Notes: a model not told the origin generated them from the letters alone. Counted from the stretch's first letter, positions 17,978-27,196 are shown. The stretch: DNA of 64,000 nucleotides from Desulfoplanes formicivorans (GCF_001748225.1 NZ_BDFE01000016.1:186001-250000), one strand, 5' to 3'. Numbers and translations are program-made.

Positions 17978-18793
17978 ATGAACGGCAACCTCCCATTGGT
18001 ATTTTCAGTGACATCCGGCAAGGGTGGCGTCGGCAAAACAAACATTTCGGTCAATCTCGCCTATCACCTCCACAAGCTCGGCAAACGGGTCATCCTTCTG
18101 GATGCCGATCTGGGATTGGCCAATGTGGATGTTCTTTTGGGACTCGCCCCCGCCTATAACCTGTTCCATCTTTTTCACGAGCAGATTCCCCTTGAAAAAA
18201 TTCTGTACAAAACCAAGTACGGATTTTCCATCCTTCCGGCAGCCTCCGGAGTCAGCTCCATGATGTCCCTGTCAACGGGACAGAAGCTCGAACTTCTGGA
18301 ATCCATGGATTTTCTCGAAGACACCACTGACTTTCTCATCGTGGACACAGGGGCAGGCATCAACGACAATGTCTTGTACTTCAACCTGGCGGTGCAGGAG
18401 CGCGTGGTCATCCTTACTCCCGAGCCAACGTCCCTCACCGATGCATACGCATTGATCAAGGTTCTGAAGCTGGGTCATGGTCTGGAGCATTTCCGCGTCA
18501 TTGTGAACATGGTCAAGGATATTAAGGAAGCAAAGGGGGTGTTCGCAAAACTCTATGAGGCCTGCGATCATTTTCTCAGCGGGGTCTCCCTGGACCTTGC
18601 CGGATTCATTCCCCTAGACCCGGGAGTCCGCAAGGCAGTGACCGAACAGGTCCCTTTTTCCCATTACGCACCCACATCTCCGGCAGCTATCCATGTAGCC
18701 CAGGTGGCCCAAAAAATCACCACGTGGAAAACACCTCGACGACTTGACGGCAACATCAAATTCTTCTGGAAAAAGCTTCTTTTCAATGAATAA
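17978..18793 (+). CDS. flhG: FlhG/FleN MinD-like ATPase
   Basis: This 271-residue ParA/MinD ATPase has the deviant Walker A SGKGGVGKTN near residues 12-21, the switch region LLDADLGLANVDVLLG and DTGAGIND. It limits flagellar number by acting on FlhF and, in some species, FleQ-type regulators. The N-terminal DQAxxLR helix that activates FlhF GTPase in Bacillus is not visible before the P-loop, which fits the degenerate FlhF upstream. ATG 17978 is chosen for AAGGAA about 7 bases upstream; an in-frame ATG at 17939 adds 13 residues. The 40 bases at 17881-17920 contain no G. Confidence 0.93.
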   Translation: MNGNLPLVFSVTSGKGGVGKTNISVNLAYHLHKLGKRVILLDADLGLANVDVLLGLAPAYNLFHLFHEQIPLEKILYKTKYGFSILPAASGVSSMMSLSTGQKLELLESMDFLEDTTDFLIVDTGAGINDNVLYFNLAVQERVVILTPEPTSLTDAYALIKVLKLGHGLEHFRVIVNMVKDIKEAKGVFAKLYEACDHFLSGVSLDLAGFIPLDPGVRKAVTEQVPFSHYAPTSPAAIHVAQVAQKITTWKTPRRLDGNIKFFWKKLLFNE

Positions 18794-19538
18794 ACCCTGG
18801 CTTATCCTTGAGAAACAAGGCACGGCCTTTGCCGAACTTGATCCTGCAACCCAGCAGGAAATGGTTCGTGCCTGCAGTGTCATGGTTAAGGCTCATGCCC
18901 TGCGGCTCAAGGCAAAACTTCCCAACCACATTGATTTCGAAGAACTCCTAAGTGCGGGTTCCCTCGGCCTCATGGAGGCACTCTACAAATACGATCCTGC
19001 CTCGGAAAACCGTTTCGAAACCTATGCGGATAAACGCATCAAAGGGGCCATGCTCGATGAGCTCAGAAAAATGGATTGGCTCTCCAGAGGGATGCGTCAG
19101 AAAATAAAAAAACTTGAATCCGCCATGCAAATCTGGGAAGCCAAACACGGTGCCATGCCCTCCCATGAACAACTTGCGTCCATAACGGGCTATCCCCTTC
19201 GCGAAGTTGCCCGGTGCATGGAGGCCCTGGAGAATCAATTCTGTCTGGATATCGACGCTATTGAAGATACAACCCGGTTCCACCTTTCGAGTGATCCCTT
19301 TACCCAACCGTTCAACCAGGCCGCCCAACACGAGATCATTGACAAATTGGGCAGACTCATTGAACAATTGCCTCACAAAGAAGCCCTTGTCCTCTCCCTG
19401 TACTACACTGAAGAACTGAACATGCGTGAAATCGCCCAGGTTCTTGAAGTCACCGAGGGAAGGGTCTCGCAACTTCATTCCCAAGCCATCAAAAAACTGA
19501 GGGAAAAATTTTCCACAGCATATGGCAGTATCGCCTAG
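18786..19538 (+). CDS. fliA: Flagellar sigma factor FliA (sigma28)
   Basis: This 250-residue sigma factor has region 2 (IDFEELLSAGSLGLMEAL, then RFETYADKRIKGAMLDELR), a region 3 block (SRGMRQKIKKLE) and region 4 with a helix-turn-helix (EELNMREIAQVLEVTEGRVSQ). These match the FliA/WhiG group. It would direct late flagellar and chemotaxis gene transcription. ATG 18786 overlaps the flhG stop (AATGAATAA), so it is coupled; GGAAAAAG lies about 10 bases upstream. Confidence 0.96.
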   Translation: MNKPWLILEKQGTAFAELDPATQQEMVRACSVMVKAHALRLKAKLPNHIDFEELLSAGSLGLMEALYKYDPASENRFETYADKRIKGAMLDELRKMDWLSRGMRQKIKKLESAMQIWEAKHGAMPSHEQLASITGYPLREVARCMEALENQFCLDIDAIEDTTRFHLSSDPFTQPFNQAAQHEIIDKLGRLIEQLPHKEALVLSLYYTEELNMREIAQVLEVTEGRVSQLHSQAIKKLREKFSTAYGSIA

Positions 19539-19588
19539 ATGGCCCCGTCCATCTTCAACCTTTTTTACAAACCGTAAGGGAGTCATGC

Positions 19589-19969
19589 ATGGCCACTCAT
19601 ACCAATATGCGCATTCTCGTTGTTGACGATTTTTCCACCATGCGTCGGATTATAAAAAACATCCTGCGTCAGCTGGGCTACAACAACATTGTCGAAGCTG
19701 ACGATGGTTCCACGGGCTGGGATATCCTGAACAAGGACAAAATTGACTTTATCATCAGCGATTGGAACATGCCCATCATGAGTGGCATCGAATTGCTCAA
19801 GAAAGTCAGAGCCAGCGAAGAATTCGCCGATCTTCCCTTTCTCATGGTCACGGCCGAGGCCCAGCAGGAAAACATTATCGAAGCGGTCCAGGCCAAGGTA
19901 TCCAACTACATTGTCAAGCCTTTCACGGCAGAGACACTGGGTCAAAAAATCGACAAGATTTTTGCCTGA
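19589..19969 (+). CDS. cheY: Chemotaxis response regulator CheY
   Basis: This is a 126-residue single receiver domain. All key residues are present: acidic pair Asp13-Asp14, phosphorylation site Asp58 in SDWNMP, Thr88 in MVTAE, and Lys110 in VKPF. The WNMP and TAEA blocks are typical of CheY rather than other receivers. When phosphorylated it should bind the flagellar switch. GGGAG stands upstream of the ATG. Placement right after fliA ties it to the flagellar operon; CheA and CheW are not in the window. Confidence 0.96.
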   Translation: MATHTNMRILVVDDFSTMRRIIKNILRQLGYNNIVEADDGSTGWDILNKDKIDFIISDWNMPIMSGIELLKKVRASEEFADLPFLMVTAEAQQENIIEAVQAKVSNYIVKPFTAETLGQKIDKIFA

Positions 19970-20050
19970 TTTTGTCAGACCACGTCGTGCATCTTGTATC
20001 CCCAAAGAAAACCATTTGCTTCCATTGCGAAGTAAACGGATTGAGGCATC

Positions 20051-20776
20051 ATGGCAGACGATCAAGAAGACATTGTATCACAAAATGTGAACGAGTCTCC
20101 TTCTGAGACGGACCAGCAGCCCAAGGTAACCCTTGATACGGGTAAAATCGGCGCGCCCTCGGGCAGGTCCCTGCAAAAGGTCGAGCTCGATCTGGATGAT
20201 GCCGTGTTTCTTGATGTGGAGGACGACGAGGAAGAGGCTTCGTCCCAACCGCAAGACCCTCTCCTGCAGGACAAACATGAGGAACCGGGCCAAAGGCAGC
20301 CGAAACAATGGAATTATAAAAAAATCATCATCTTTGCGGGAATAGCATTTGTCTGTATCGCAATAATCATTTCCCTGTGGATGTTGCTCCGACCAGAGCC
20401 CGAGGCCCCTCCTCCAGCCCCCATCCAAAACAAGAAAACGACTTCTCCCCCCCGGAAAGAACCGCCTGAACTCACCGAACATGTGATGGCATTTGATCCT
20501 TTCTGGGTCGAATTCAACGTCAACGGAACGAACCGATTCCTCACCTGCCGGTTCTCGTTTCCCGTCAAGGGAGACCTGCTGCAATACGAGGTGAACCGCA
20601 AACGAATCATCATCCGCGATGCCGTATACTATTATTTCAAGAACAAAGATCTTGTCTTTCTTGCCAACAAGAACAATGGTGACAAGTTGAAATCCGATCT
20701 TCTGGAGATCATCAATCAATATCTCGGCAACGGCCAACTCGAGGAGATTCTGATTCAGGAATACAGGGTGCAGTGA
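20051..20776 (+). CDS. FliL-like single-TM flagellar protein
   Basis: This is a 241-residue protein. Residues 1-90 are cytoplasmic and very acidic (DLDDAVFLDVEDDEEEA), followed by a TM segment at about 94-115, a Pro-rich linker (PEAPPPAPIQ) and a periplasmic domain ending YLGNGQLEEILIQEYRVQ. The periplasmic part resembles FliL, which associates with stators, but the fit is loose and the acidic N-terminal extension is unusual. GAGG lies upstream of the ATG. It ends one base before the next small gene. Location after cheY supports a motility role. Confidence 0.7.
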   Translation: MADDQEDIVSQNVNESPSETDQQPKVTLDTGKIGAPSGRSLQKVELDLDDAVFLDVEDDEEEASSQPQDPLLQDKHEEPGQRQPKQWNYKKIIIFAGIAFVCIAIIISLWMLLRPEPEAPPPAPIQNKKTTSPPRKEPPELTEHVMAFDPFWVEFNVNGTNRFLTCRFSFPVKGDLLQYEVNRKRIIIRDAVYYYFKNKDLVFLANKNNGDKLKSDLLEIINQYLGNGQLEEILIQEYRVQ

Positions 20777-20777
20777 C

Positions 20778-21092
20778 ATGGGAGCCTCCATCAATTTGCC
20801 GGTCATGCTCAACCAGACACCGCACGTGCAAAAGATGCAGCACGCAGCGCAGTCACATCCCGAACACCAGCAAGTGCTCGTGGCCCAGGAGGCAGTGGAA
20901 AAAAGCAAGCGCGAGCAAACCTCGGTGCCCAAAACGGAGAAAAGCCAGGGGGGATTGAGCGTTAAAAAGGACAAGGACAGAAAAGACGAACAGTCCTTTT
21001 CCGGCTCCCAAGACAGGGATAAGAAGGACAAGGATCAGGAACAGGACCTGCCTGCAACCGGAAGTGGCAGGATCATCAACCTGACCGTGTAG
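20778..21092 (+). CDS. Small charged protein in the flagellar operon, function unknown
   Basis: I do not recognise this family. The protein has 104 residues. The first 20 (GASINLPVMLNQTPHVQKMQ) look ordered and may be a conserved motif. The rest is low-complexity Lys/Asp/Gln (KKDKDRKDEQ, KKDKDQEQD), probably disordered, and it ends GSGRIINLTV. It starts one base after the preceding stop, so it is coupled to the FliL-like gene. The length and disorder would suit a chaperone, linker or exported assembly factor, which is only inference. Confidence 0.65.
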   Translation: MGASINLPVMLNQTPHVQKMQHAAQSHPEHQQVLVAQEAVEKSKREQTSVPKTEKSQGGLSVKKDKDRKDEQSFSGSQDRDKKDKDQEQDLPATGSGRIINLTV

Positions 21093-21187
21093 AAAGCCGG
21101 CGTCAGCCATTTCCTCCACTGCCCGTTCCCCTTTTTTCCTTTTCCGGACACAACCCTCTTCAACCATCATGTACAGGCATAGACGGC

Positions 21188-21604
21188 ATGTCATCCTTTC
21201 AATGGCTCATCATTCTATCGGGACTGTTTGAAATCGTTCTCATTGCGATCATTGTTGTCATTTTTCTCAAACTGCGCAGATCCCAATCACTTATCCTCCA
21301 ATTGCAGAATAAGCAGGAAGATTTCCTGGCCCGCCTTGATTTCAATGCCAAGCTCGAACAGGAACTGGTCACCAGCTTTGAAGAACGCCAAAAGCAGTTG
21401 AGCCGTCTTGATGCCCGTCTGGAGCAACGAGCCAACACCCTGCAGGGACTTCTGGAACAGGCCGACGCCTTTACCCATTCACCTGCCTTTTTGAAACAGA
21501 CGGTCCTTACCGGCTACCGGCGCGGCCAATCCATTGAGGCGCTAGCCCGGTCCACCGGGTTGAGCATGGACGAGATTGAAGTCATCATCGAACAGGAAGG
21601 CTAG
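21188..21604 (+). CDS. Membrane-anchored coiled-coil protein with C-terminal HTH-like end
   Basis: This 138-residue protein has one N-terminal TM segment (residues 7-28), then a coiled coil (30-90), then GYRRGQSIEALARSTGLSMDEIEVIIEQ. That C-terminal pattern resembles the helix-turn-helix-like tail of DUF2802/DUF6115-type proteins often encoded near flagellar genes. No enzyme motif is present. It is one base and a stop away from the next small gene. Exact role unknown; a scaffold at the cell membrane is possible. Confidence 0.68.
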   Translation: MSSFQWLIILSGLFEIVLIAIIVVIFLKLRRSQSLILQLQNKQEDFLARLDFNAKLEQELVTSFEERQKQLSRLDARLEQRANTLQGLLEQADAFTHSPAFLKQTVLTGYRRGQSIEALARSTGLSMDEIEVIIEQEG

Positions 21605-21606
21605 CC

Positions 21607-21915
21607 ATGCGCATTGGCGATCGGCACCATTCCTTTTCCTCGGGCAGGGACCGCAAGGAATCCGACCGGCAACGAACGTTCAGATCGACATACAGGGTGG
21701 GCGATCTTGTGCTCGGAACCCTTGTGGACTACCAGACCGATTCCATGGCCTGGGTACAAATTGATGAGCTCCGCGTCCTTGCCCAACTGACCCGAAAATA
21801 CTCCCCGGGGTCGCAGATAGGTCTTGTGGTCACGGCCCTGCACCCCGACATCATCCTGCGGGAAGCCCGCGACCAGGACCGAAAACGCCCCCAGGGACTT
21901 CACCTCATTGTCTGA
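21607..21915 (+). CDS. Small conserved-looking protein of unknown function
   Basis: This 102-residue protein is not recognised. The first 30 residues are basic and probably disordered (RHHSFSSGRDRKESDRQR). The rest alternates beta-strand-like stretches, YRVGDLVLGTLVDYQ, SMAWVQIDELRVLAQL and GSQIGLVVTALHPDIIL, which could be a small barrel. It is packed 2 bases after the coiled-coil gene and 23 bases before dus, so it is probably co-transcribed with the end of the flagellar run. Confidence 0.65.
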   Translation: MRIGDRHHSFSSGRDRKESDRQRTFRSTYRVGDLVLGTLVDYQTDSMAWVQIDELRVLAQLTRKYSPGSQIGLVVTALHPDIILREARDQDRKRPQGLHLIV

Positions 21916-21938
21916 TCGCACATCTGCCGCTACTCATT

Positions 21939-22892
21939 ATGTCATCACTTTTCCCCATAAGCCCCCATCATCCCTGGCTGGCGCCCCTGGCCGGTTTTAC
22001 CGATCTTTCCTTCAGACTCTTGTGCAGGGAGTTGGGGGCATCCGTGGCCTGTACCGAGATGATCAGTGCCAAGGGTCTGGTATTTGGCAGCAAGGGCACT
22101 CGTGATCTCCTGGCCACCTGCCCGGAGGATACGCCCCTAGTGGTCCAGTTGTTCGGGGCCGAACCCGAGTACATTGCCAGGGCCATGGATATTCTTCTTG
22201 AGCAGGGATTTCGTTATTTTGATCTCAACAGCGGATGTCCGGTCAAAAAGGTGGTCAAGACGGGAAGCGGTGCCGCCTTGCTCAAAACCCCTGCCCTGCT
22301 TGTCCACCTGGTGAAAATCATGGCGGATAAGGCGGGTACAAACCGGGTGGGCGTAAAAATCCGCCTGGGTTGGCGCACTGATGAACCCGTTTATCTGGAT
22401 CTTGCGCCCCAACTGGAAAAGGCCGGGGCCGCCTGGATCACCCTGCACCCCCGTTCGGCCAGACAGGGATTTGCCGGACAGGCCGACTGGACCTGCCTTG
22501 CCGAACTCGTCAAACAGGTATCTGTTCCCGTCATCGCCAGCGGCGATCTTCTCCACGCCGAGGATGGTGTTCGCTGCCTCGAACAAACGGGCGTGGCCGC
22601 CATCATGTTTGCCCGGGGTGCATTGAACGATCCGGCCATTTTCAGACGGTTCCATGCCCTCATGCAGGGAAAGCCCCTGCCGCCCAAGACCGCTGCCGAG
22701 CTGGTAACGACCATGGAACGATTCATGGCACTAAGCGCCGCCCACGGAAGCGAGGCCAGAGCCCTGTTGCGCATGCGGACCCTGGCCCCCCGCTTTGTCC
22801 GGGATTTTCCGGGATCACGCGCGGCCCGAAGCTACCTGACAGGCTGTCGCACCTGGGAGGATTTTGCCCAGGGCATTCAACGTCTGGTGTGA
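21939..22892 (+). CDS. dus: tRNA-dihydrouridine synthase (Dus family)
   Basis: This is a 317-residue FMN-dependent TIM-barrel reductase. Family features are LAPLAGFTDLSFR at the N-terminus, the DLNSGCPVKKVVKTGSGAALL block with the catalytic Cys, GVKIRLGW, and the phosphate-binding SGDLLHAED and AIMFARGALNDP. It reduces specific uridines in tRNA to dihydrouridine. The subfamily (DusA/B/C) is not settled here. No Shine-Dalgarno precedes the ATG (leader CTACTCATT). Confidence 0.95.
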   Translation: MSSLFPISPHHPWLAPLAGFTDLSFRLLCRELGASVACTEMISAKGLVFGSKGTRDLLATCPEDTPLVVQLFGAEPEYIARAMDILLEQGFRYFDLNSGCPVKKVVKTGSGAALLKTPALLVHLVKIMADKAGTNRVGVKIRLGWRTDEPVYLDLAPQLEKAGAAWITLHPRSARQGFAGQADWTCLAELVKQVSVPVIASGDLLHAEDGVRCLEQTGVAAIMFARGALNDPAIFRRFHALMQGKPLPPKTAAELVTTMERFMALSAAHGSEARALLRMRTLAPRFVRDFPGSRAARSYLTGCRTWEDFAQGIQRLV

Positions 22893-23025
22893 ACGATCAA
22901 GGAGACCTCAGAAAGGGACAAGGGAACCCGCAAAAGTAACAATGTGTTTTCAGAAAACGACACAGGTTTATCTGCGCACCGTTTCCCTTCCAGACCGCAC
23001 CATTTCAAACCTCAAGCCATACCCC

Positions 23026-23883
23026 ATGAAAACAATCCATCTCGCCCAGACAGCTGGTTTTTGCATGGGCGTCGCCCTGGCGCTCAAAAAACTCGACCAG
23101 GCCCTGGCCGGCAAAAAGGCTCACCAGCACATTGTCACCCAGGGACCCATCATCCACAATCCCCAGGTGCTCAAATACTATCAAGCCAAGGGGGTCTTCG
23201 AGTGCCAATCCCTTGATGAACTCAATGCCCGGACAGTGGTGGTCATCCGTGCCCACGGGATTCCCCTTGACATGCAGCACGCCATCCAGGCCACAGGGGC
23301 CACTCTGGTGGATGCCACTTGTCCCAAGGTCAAAAAAGCCCAGATCCTCATCGGCAAAAACTCCGAGCAAGGTCGCCATCTTCTCCTCTTTGGTGAAAAA
23401 GAGCATCCCGAAGTCAAGGGGCTGGTCAGTTATGCCCAGAACGGATTCACGGTTTTTGAAAGTCTTCAGGAACTGGAAACCATCCTTCCGCACATTGCCC
23501 AGCCCTGCTTTCTGGCGGCCCAGACCACCCAGGACCGGGAAGAATTCAAGACGATCCAGGCCCGACTGACCAACATTCTGGGAGACATTCCGGTCATGGA
23601 CACCATCTGCACAGCCACCAAGGAAAGACAGCAGGAAGCCATTGCCATAGCCAGACAGGTTGATTTCATGATTGTTGTGGGAGGCAAAAACAGCGGCAAC
23701 ACCAGGCGGTTGGCCCAAGTGGCCGCTGCAACCCATACTCCCTGCTGCCATGTGGAATGCAGGGAGGAAATCCCTGTGAAAGACCTTGTCTCCTGCAGAA
23801 CCATCGGCTTGACTGCCGGGGCTTCCACCCCACAGCATGTCATCAATGACATTGTCATGTATGTGCGACAATTGCAGGCTTGA
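23026..23883 (+). CDS. ispH: 4-hydroxy-3-methylbut-2-enyl diphosphate reductase (IspH)
   Basis: This 285-residue 4Fe-4S enzyme is the last step of the MEP isoprenoid pathway. The three cluster cysteines are seen in AGFCMGV (Cys12), VDATCPKVKK and DTICTATKERQ, and the catalytic Glu and substrate His motifs QGPIIHNP and RAHGIP are present. ATG 23026 gives the usual N-terminus (KTIHLAQTAGFC); in-frame starts upstream overlap dus and have no family support. The leader is pyrimidine-rich without a Shine-Dalgarno. Confidence 0.97.
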   Translation: MKTIHLAQTAGFCMGVALALKKLDQALAGKKAHQHIVTQGPIIHNPQVLKYYQAKGVFECQSLDELNARTVVVIRAHGIPLDMQHAIQATGATLVDATCPKVKKAQILIGKNSEQGRHLLLFGEKEHPEVKGLVSYAQNGFTVFESLQELETILPHIAQPCFLAAQTTQDREEFKTIQARLTNILGDIPVMDTICTATKERQQEAIAIARQVDFMIVVGGKNSGNTRRLAQVAAATHTPCCHVECREEIPVKDLVSCRTIGLTAGASTPQHVINDIVMYVRQLQA

Positions 23884-23925
23884 TCTTTTCCCCAACTTGT
23901 TCCCCTGATGCCCATGTAGGATCCC

Positions 23926-24930
23926 TTAACAAATCCGGGGCAACTGCGCCCCTTCGAGCATATCCAGAAGCCTGTGCCCTCCAATGGGGGTCTCCAGAAC
24001 CACCTTGCCGGGATGATCCTTTCTGACTTCACCGATCTGTTGCGCATTGGTGGCAAGGACATCGCTGCGCATGATCTCCAGGGCCTTGTCAGCAAATTTT
24101 TCGGGAAGAATACAGATGAACTTGCCCTCGTTGGCCAGGTACAAAGGATCAAGCCCCAAAAAGGAACAGCCCCCGGCCACGGCCTCGCGAACGGGAATAT
24201 CCTTTTCCCGAATAAAACATTCCACATTGGACTGCAGGGCGATTTCGCTCAGGGTCGTTGCCAGACCACCCCGGGTGGGATCCCGGAGCACATGGATTTC
24301 GGGAATTTCCTGGAGAAGACGTACAATGAGATGATTGAGGGCTGCGGAATCGCTTTCCACCGGGGCGTCAAAGGAAAGCCCTTCCCGCTTGGACAGGATG
24401 GTCAGTCCATGATCTCCCATGGTTCCGCTGATCAAGATGGCATCACCCGGCTTTGCGCTGTGGCCGCTCGGGCCGGGCGTGACAAAAATCTCTCCCACGC
24501 CTGTCGTGTTGATGAAAATCTTGTCGGCAGCTCCCCTGGGAACCACCTTGGTGTCCCCGGTGACCACCTCCACTCCGGCGTTTCGAGCCGCCCGCCCCAC
24601 GGAAGCGATAATCCTCTCGAGCACATCCATGTCCAGACCTTCCTCAAGAATCAGGCCGCAGGTAATGAAGCGTGGCCGTGCCCCGAGCATGGCCACGTCG
24701 TTGACCGTGCCATGCACGGCCAGAGATCCGATATCCCCTCCGGGAAAGAACAGAGGGTCGACCGTAAAGGTGTCCGTACTCATGGATATCGGTCCGGAAA
24801 GTTCGAGAAACGCGGCGTCGTCCAGTCGATTGAGTCGGTCATTGCCAAGATACTTGAGGAACATCCCGGAGATGAGACGCTGGGAGGCCTTGCCGCCACT
24901 GCCGTAATCCAAAAGAAGTTTCTGACTCAT
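23926..24930 (-). CDS. hypE: Hydrogenase maturation protein HypE
   Basis: This 334-residue PurM-like ATPase converts the carbamoyl group received from HypF into the cyano ligand of the [NiFe] site. The family N-terminus DYGSGGKASQRLI, the DTKVVPRG block, SGTMGDHG, and the essential C-terminal PRIC with its terminal Cys are all present. It is downstream of hypC-hypD on the minus strand, after a 139-base gap with no gene. HypA, HypB and HypF must be encoded elsewhere. Confidence 0.97.
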   Translation of the reverse strand: MSQKLLLDYGSGGKASQRLISGMFLKYLGNDRLNRLDDAAFLELSGPISMSTDTFTVDPLFFPGGDIGSLAVHGTVNDVAMLGARPRFITCGLILEEGLDMDVLERIIASVGRAARNAGVEVVTGDTKVVPRGAADKIFINTTGVGEIFVTPGPSGHSAKPGDAILISGTMGDHGLTILSKREGLSFDAPVESDSAALNHLIVRLLQEIPEIHVLRDPTRGGLATTLSEIALQSNVECFIREKDIPVREAVAGGCSFLGLDPLYLANEGKFICILPEKFADKALEIMRSDVLATNAQQIGEVRKDHPGKVVLETPIGGHRLLDMLEGAQLPRIC

Positions 24931-25069
24931 GGGTTGTGCACTTCCTTAACAAACCGGTTGTACAGGCGAACCAACCATGTTGGAGCACCAAGGGCATACG
25001 CGGACACAAGTCCTGGGTTGTCTGGAAGGGATCGTGTGTCCCACCGGTTGCGGTAATTGGGTGGAAGAA

Positions 25070-26158
25070 TCAAATCTGATACTTGTAATAGGCTGCACAG
25101 GAGCCTTCCGTGGAGACCATGCATGGTCCCACCGGATTGGCAGGCGTGCAGACCTTCTTGAAAAGCGGGCACTCATCGGGACGGATCTTTCCCCTGAGCA
25201 CATCACCGCACTTGCATCCGGCCAGGGGCGGAACATCCGGCAGGGTCAGACCAAGGGCGCGTATGGCGTCAAAATCCCCGTAGGCTTCCCGGATGCCGAG
25301 TCCGGCAGCAGGGATGGAACCCATGCCCCGAAACAGGGCATCACAGGGCTCAAAGACCTCGTTCATGATTGCCTGGGCCTTGGGATTTCCGCCATCAGCA
25401 ACCGCCCGGACATACCCGTTGGTCACAGCGGCCTCGCCCTTGTTGCGCATGCGTATAAAGGTCAGAATAGATCGCAAAATATCCACGGGTTCAAACCCGG
25501 TCACAACAGCCGGGATACCGTGCTTGTCCGCCAAAAATCTATAGGGTTCCAGCCCCGAAACCATGCAGACATGGCCTGGCAGCATGAACGCATTGACCGC
25601 AAGCTCCGGATCTTCAACCAGAACCTTCATCACCGGAGGAACAAGTTTGTGAAAGGAGAGAACCAGAAAATTGTTCACGCCCGCTTCCTGGGCGATCTTG
25701 ATGGTCGCGGCAATGGTCGGGGCCGTGGTCTCAAATCCCACACCCAGGAAAACCACCTTGTCCCCTGGATGCTCTTTGGCCAGATTGACGGCGTCAAAGG
25801 GGGAATACACCACTTTGATCCTGGCCCCTTCGGCCTGGGCCGCCTTGAGATTGCGCTTGTTGGGACCTGGAACGCGCATGAGATCGCCAAAGGTGGCCAC
25901 AATAACATCCTTGCGTTCGGCCAGGTCCAGAAACGCGGCCACCTCCCGCTCATGGGTCACGCAAACCGGACAGCCCGGACCGGACAGATGAATGATCCCG
26001 TCAGGGAGCAGGGAACGGACACCGCTTTGAAAAATGGATACCGTATGGGTTCCGCAGACCTCCATGAACCTGAGTTCCCCATCAAGTTCCTCGTTGATCC
26101 TGCCAACAATGGACCGGCACAGCTTGGGATCTTTGAGTTTTTGTTCAAGTGAGTTCAA
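25070..26158 (-). CDS. hypD: Hydrogenase maturation protein HypD
   Basis: This is a 362-residue Fe-S scaffold on which the Fe(CN)2CO group is assembled with HypC. It has the conserved FMEVCGTHT, GPGCPVC and a Cys-rich C-terminus (CKCGDVLRG, DECPLFKKVC, TEGSCAAYY) that binds the 4Fe-4S cluster. Its start overlaps the hypC stop by 14 bases, indicating translational coupling and equimolar need. Confidence 0.98.
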   Translation of the reverse strand: MNSLEQKLKDPKLCRSIVGRINEELDGELRFMEVCGTHTVSIFQSGVRSLLPDGIIHLSGPGCPVCVTHEREVAAFLDLAERKDVIVATFGDLMRVPGPNKRNLKAAQAEGARIKVVYSPFDAVNLAKEHPGDKVVFLGVGFETTAPTIAATIKIAQEAGVNNFLVLSFHKLVPPVMKVLVEDPELAVNAFMLPGHVCMVSGLEPYRFLADKHGIPAVVTGFEPVDILRSILTFIRMRNKGEAAVTNGYVRAVADGGNPKAQAIMNEVFEPCDALFRGMGSIPAAGLGIREAYGDFDAIRALGLTLPDVPPLAGCKCGDVLRGKIRPDECPLFKKVCTPANPVGPCMVSTEGSCAAYYKYQI

Positions 26159-26372
26159 GGTTCAACCCCTCTTCAAACAGCTTGATGGTTTCAAGGCCCT
26201 CCTCCCTGTCGAGACGGCGCAGGGCGAACCCCGCATGAACAATGACAAAATCCCCGACCTTTGGCTCCTCGTCGATGAGCTCGAGACGAACCTCATTGGC
26301 GACACCGCCGACTTCCACCTGGGCGACATTGTTGCTGATACTCTTGATTTCCATGGGAACTGCCAGGCACAT
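26145..26372 (-). CDS. hypC: Hydrogenase maturation chaperone HypC/HybG
   Basis: This 75-residue protein begins MCLAVPMEI, giving the essential Cys2 that holds the iron fragment, followed by the beta-barrel pattern (VGDFVIVHAGFALRRLD). A strong AAAGGAGG stands about 10 bases before the ATG, and a consensus-like promoter lies just upstream. First gene of hypC-hypD-hypE. Confidence 0.98.
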   Translation of the reverse strand: MCLAVPMEIKSISNNVAQVEVGGVANEVRLELIDEEPKVGDFVIVHAGFALRRLDREEGLETIKLFEEGLNLELT

Positions 26373-26407
26373 AGGCTGTTTTCCTCCTTTGCTTTTTATG
26401 ACAGGTG

Positions 26408-26436
26408 TTGATAAGCTTCCGCATATTGCGTGTCAA
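26408..26436 (-). promoter_or_regulatory. Sigma70-type promoter for hypCDE
   Basis: On the minus strand TTGACA (26436-26431), a 17-base spacer and TATCAA (26413-26408). The expected start point is about 30 bases before the hypC ATG. Confidence 0.6.
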
Positions 26437-26482
26437 CCAAGGGGCGCTGACATGCTTTTTTCCCACGCAATCGGGCACGACC

Positions 26483-27196
26483 ATGACGCCCGGACAATCC
26501 GACCACTTTCCACTCGCCCTGCCCACGCTCATGACGCAAGCATCCCCTGCTTCCTTCACGACCCCATCCGGTTCATTATCCTGCGATCTTCCCAAGGTGC
26601 CTCCGTTACGTATCAACCCCTCCTGGAGGATTCCGACGCCCTCGCAGTGCATGACCTGGTGGGACACCTACGCCATGCTGGACAACATCCGTGATCACAG
26701 CCTGGCGGTTACCCATGTGGCCACAACCATTACCCGCATGACCCTTGAAAAGGCGCCGAACCTGCCTGCATCCTGCAATCTTCTGGAAACGGTCACGGCC
26801 GCCGCACTTCTTCACGATCTGGCCAAAACCTACTGCATCCGTCACGGCGGCAATCACGCCCAGGTCGGTGCGGCATGGGTTGTGGCCCTGACCGGCAATC
26901 CGGCCATTGGTCATGCCGTGTTCCATCACGTTTTCTGGCCCGGCAGGATTGATGTCAGAAATCATTTCATCCCTCTGGTGGTCGCTTATGGCGACAAACG
27001 GGTCAGACACAACGAGATCGTTTCCCTTGAAGACCGCATGGAAGATCTCATGCTCCGCTATGGAACCTCTACCTCTCGCAGGAAGATGATCCTCAGGGCC
27101 CACGATCAAATCATAACCATTGAACAACAACTTGAACAACTCACGGGAGTTCCGCTTCATGCGCATTCTTTTGATAGCCGGCGGCTGGTCCAGTGA
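26483..27196 (+). CDS. HD-domain phosphohydrolase-like protein
   Basis: This protein is about 237 residues. The core begins near IPTPSQC and continues MLDNIRDHSLAVTHVA, then AALLHDLAK with the HD pair, HAQVGAAWV and a later Asp in VAYGDKRV. This is the HD superfamily of metal-dependent phosphohydrolases, whose substrate here is unknown. The true N-terminus is uncertain: ATG 26483 is chosen by default, but homologous sequence seems to begin about 50 residues in. It overlaps the next gene, ddl, by 38 bases, so the two are co-transcribed. Confidence 0.78.
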   Translation: MTPGQSDHFPLALPTLMTQASPASFTTPSGSLSCDLPKVPPLRINPSWRIPTPSQCMTWWDTYAMLDNIRDHSLAVTHVATTITRMTLEKAPNLPASCNLLETVTAAALLHDLAKTYCIRHGGNHAQVGAAWVVALTGNPAIGHAVFHHVFWPGRIDVRNHFIPLVVAYGDKRVRHNEIVSLEDRMEDLMLRYGTSTSRRKMILRAHDQIITIEQQLEQLTGVPLHAHSFDSRRLVQ

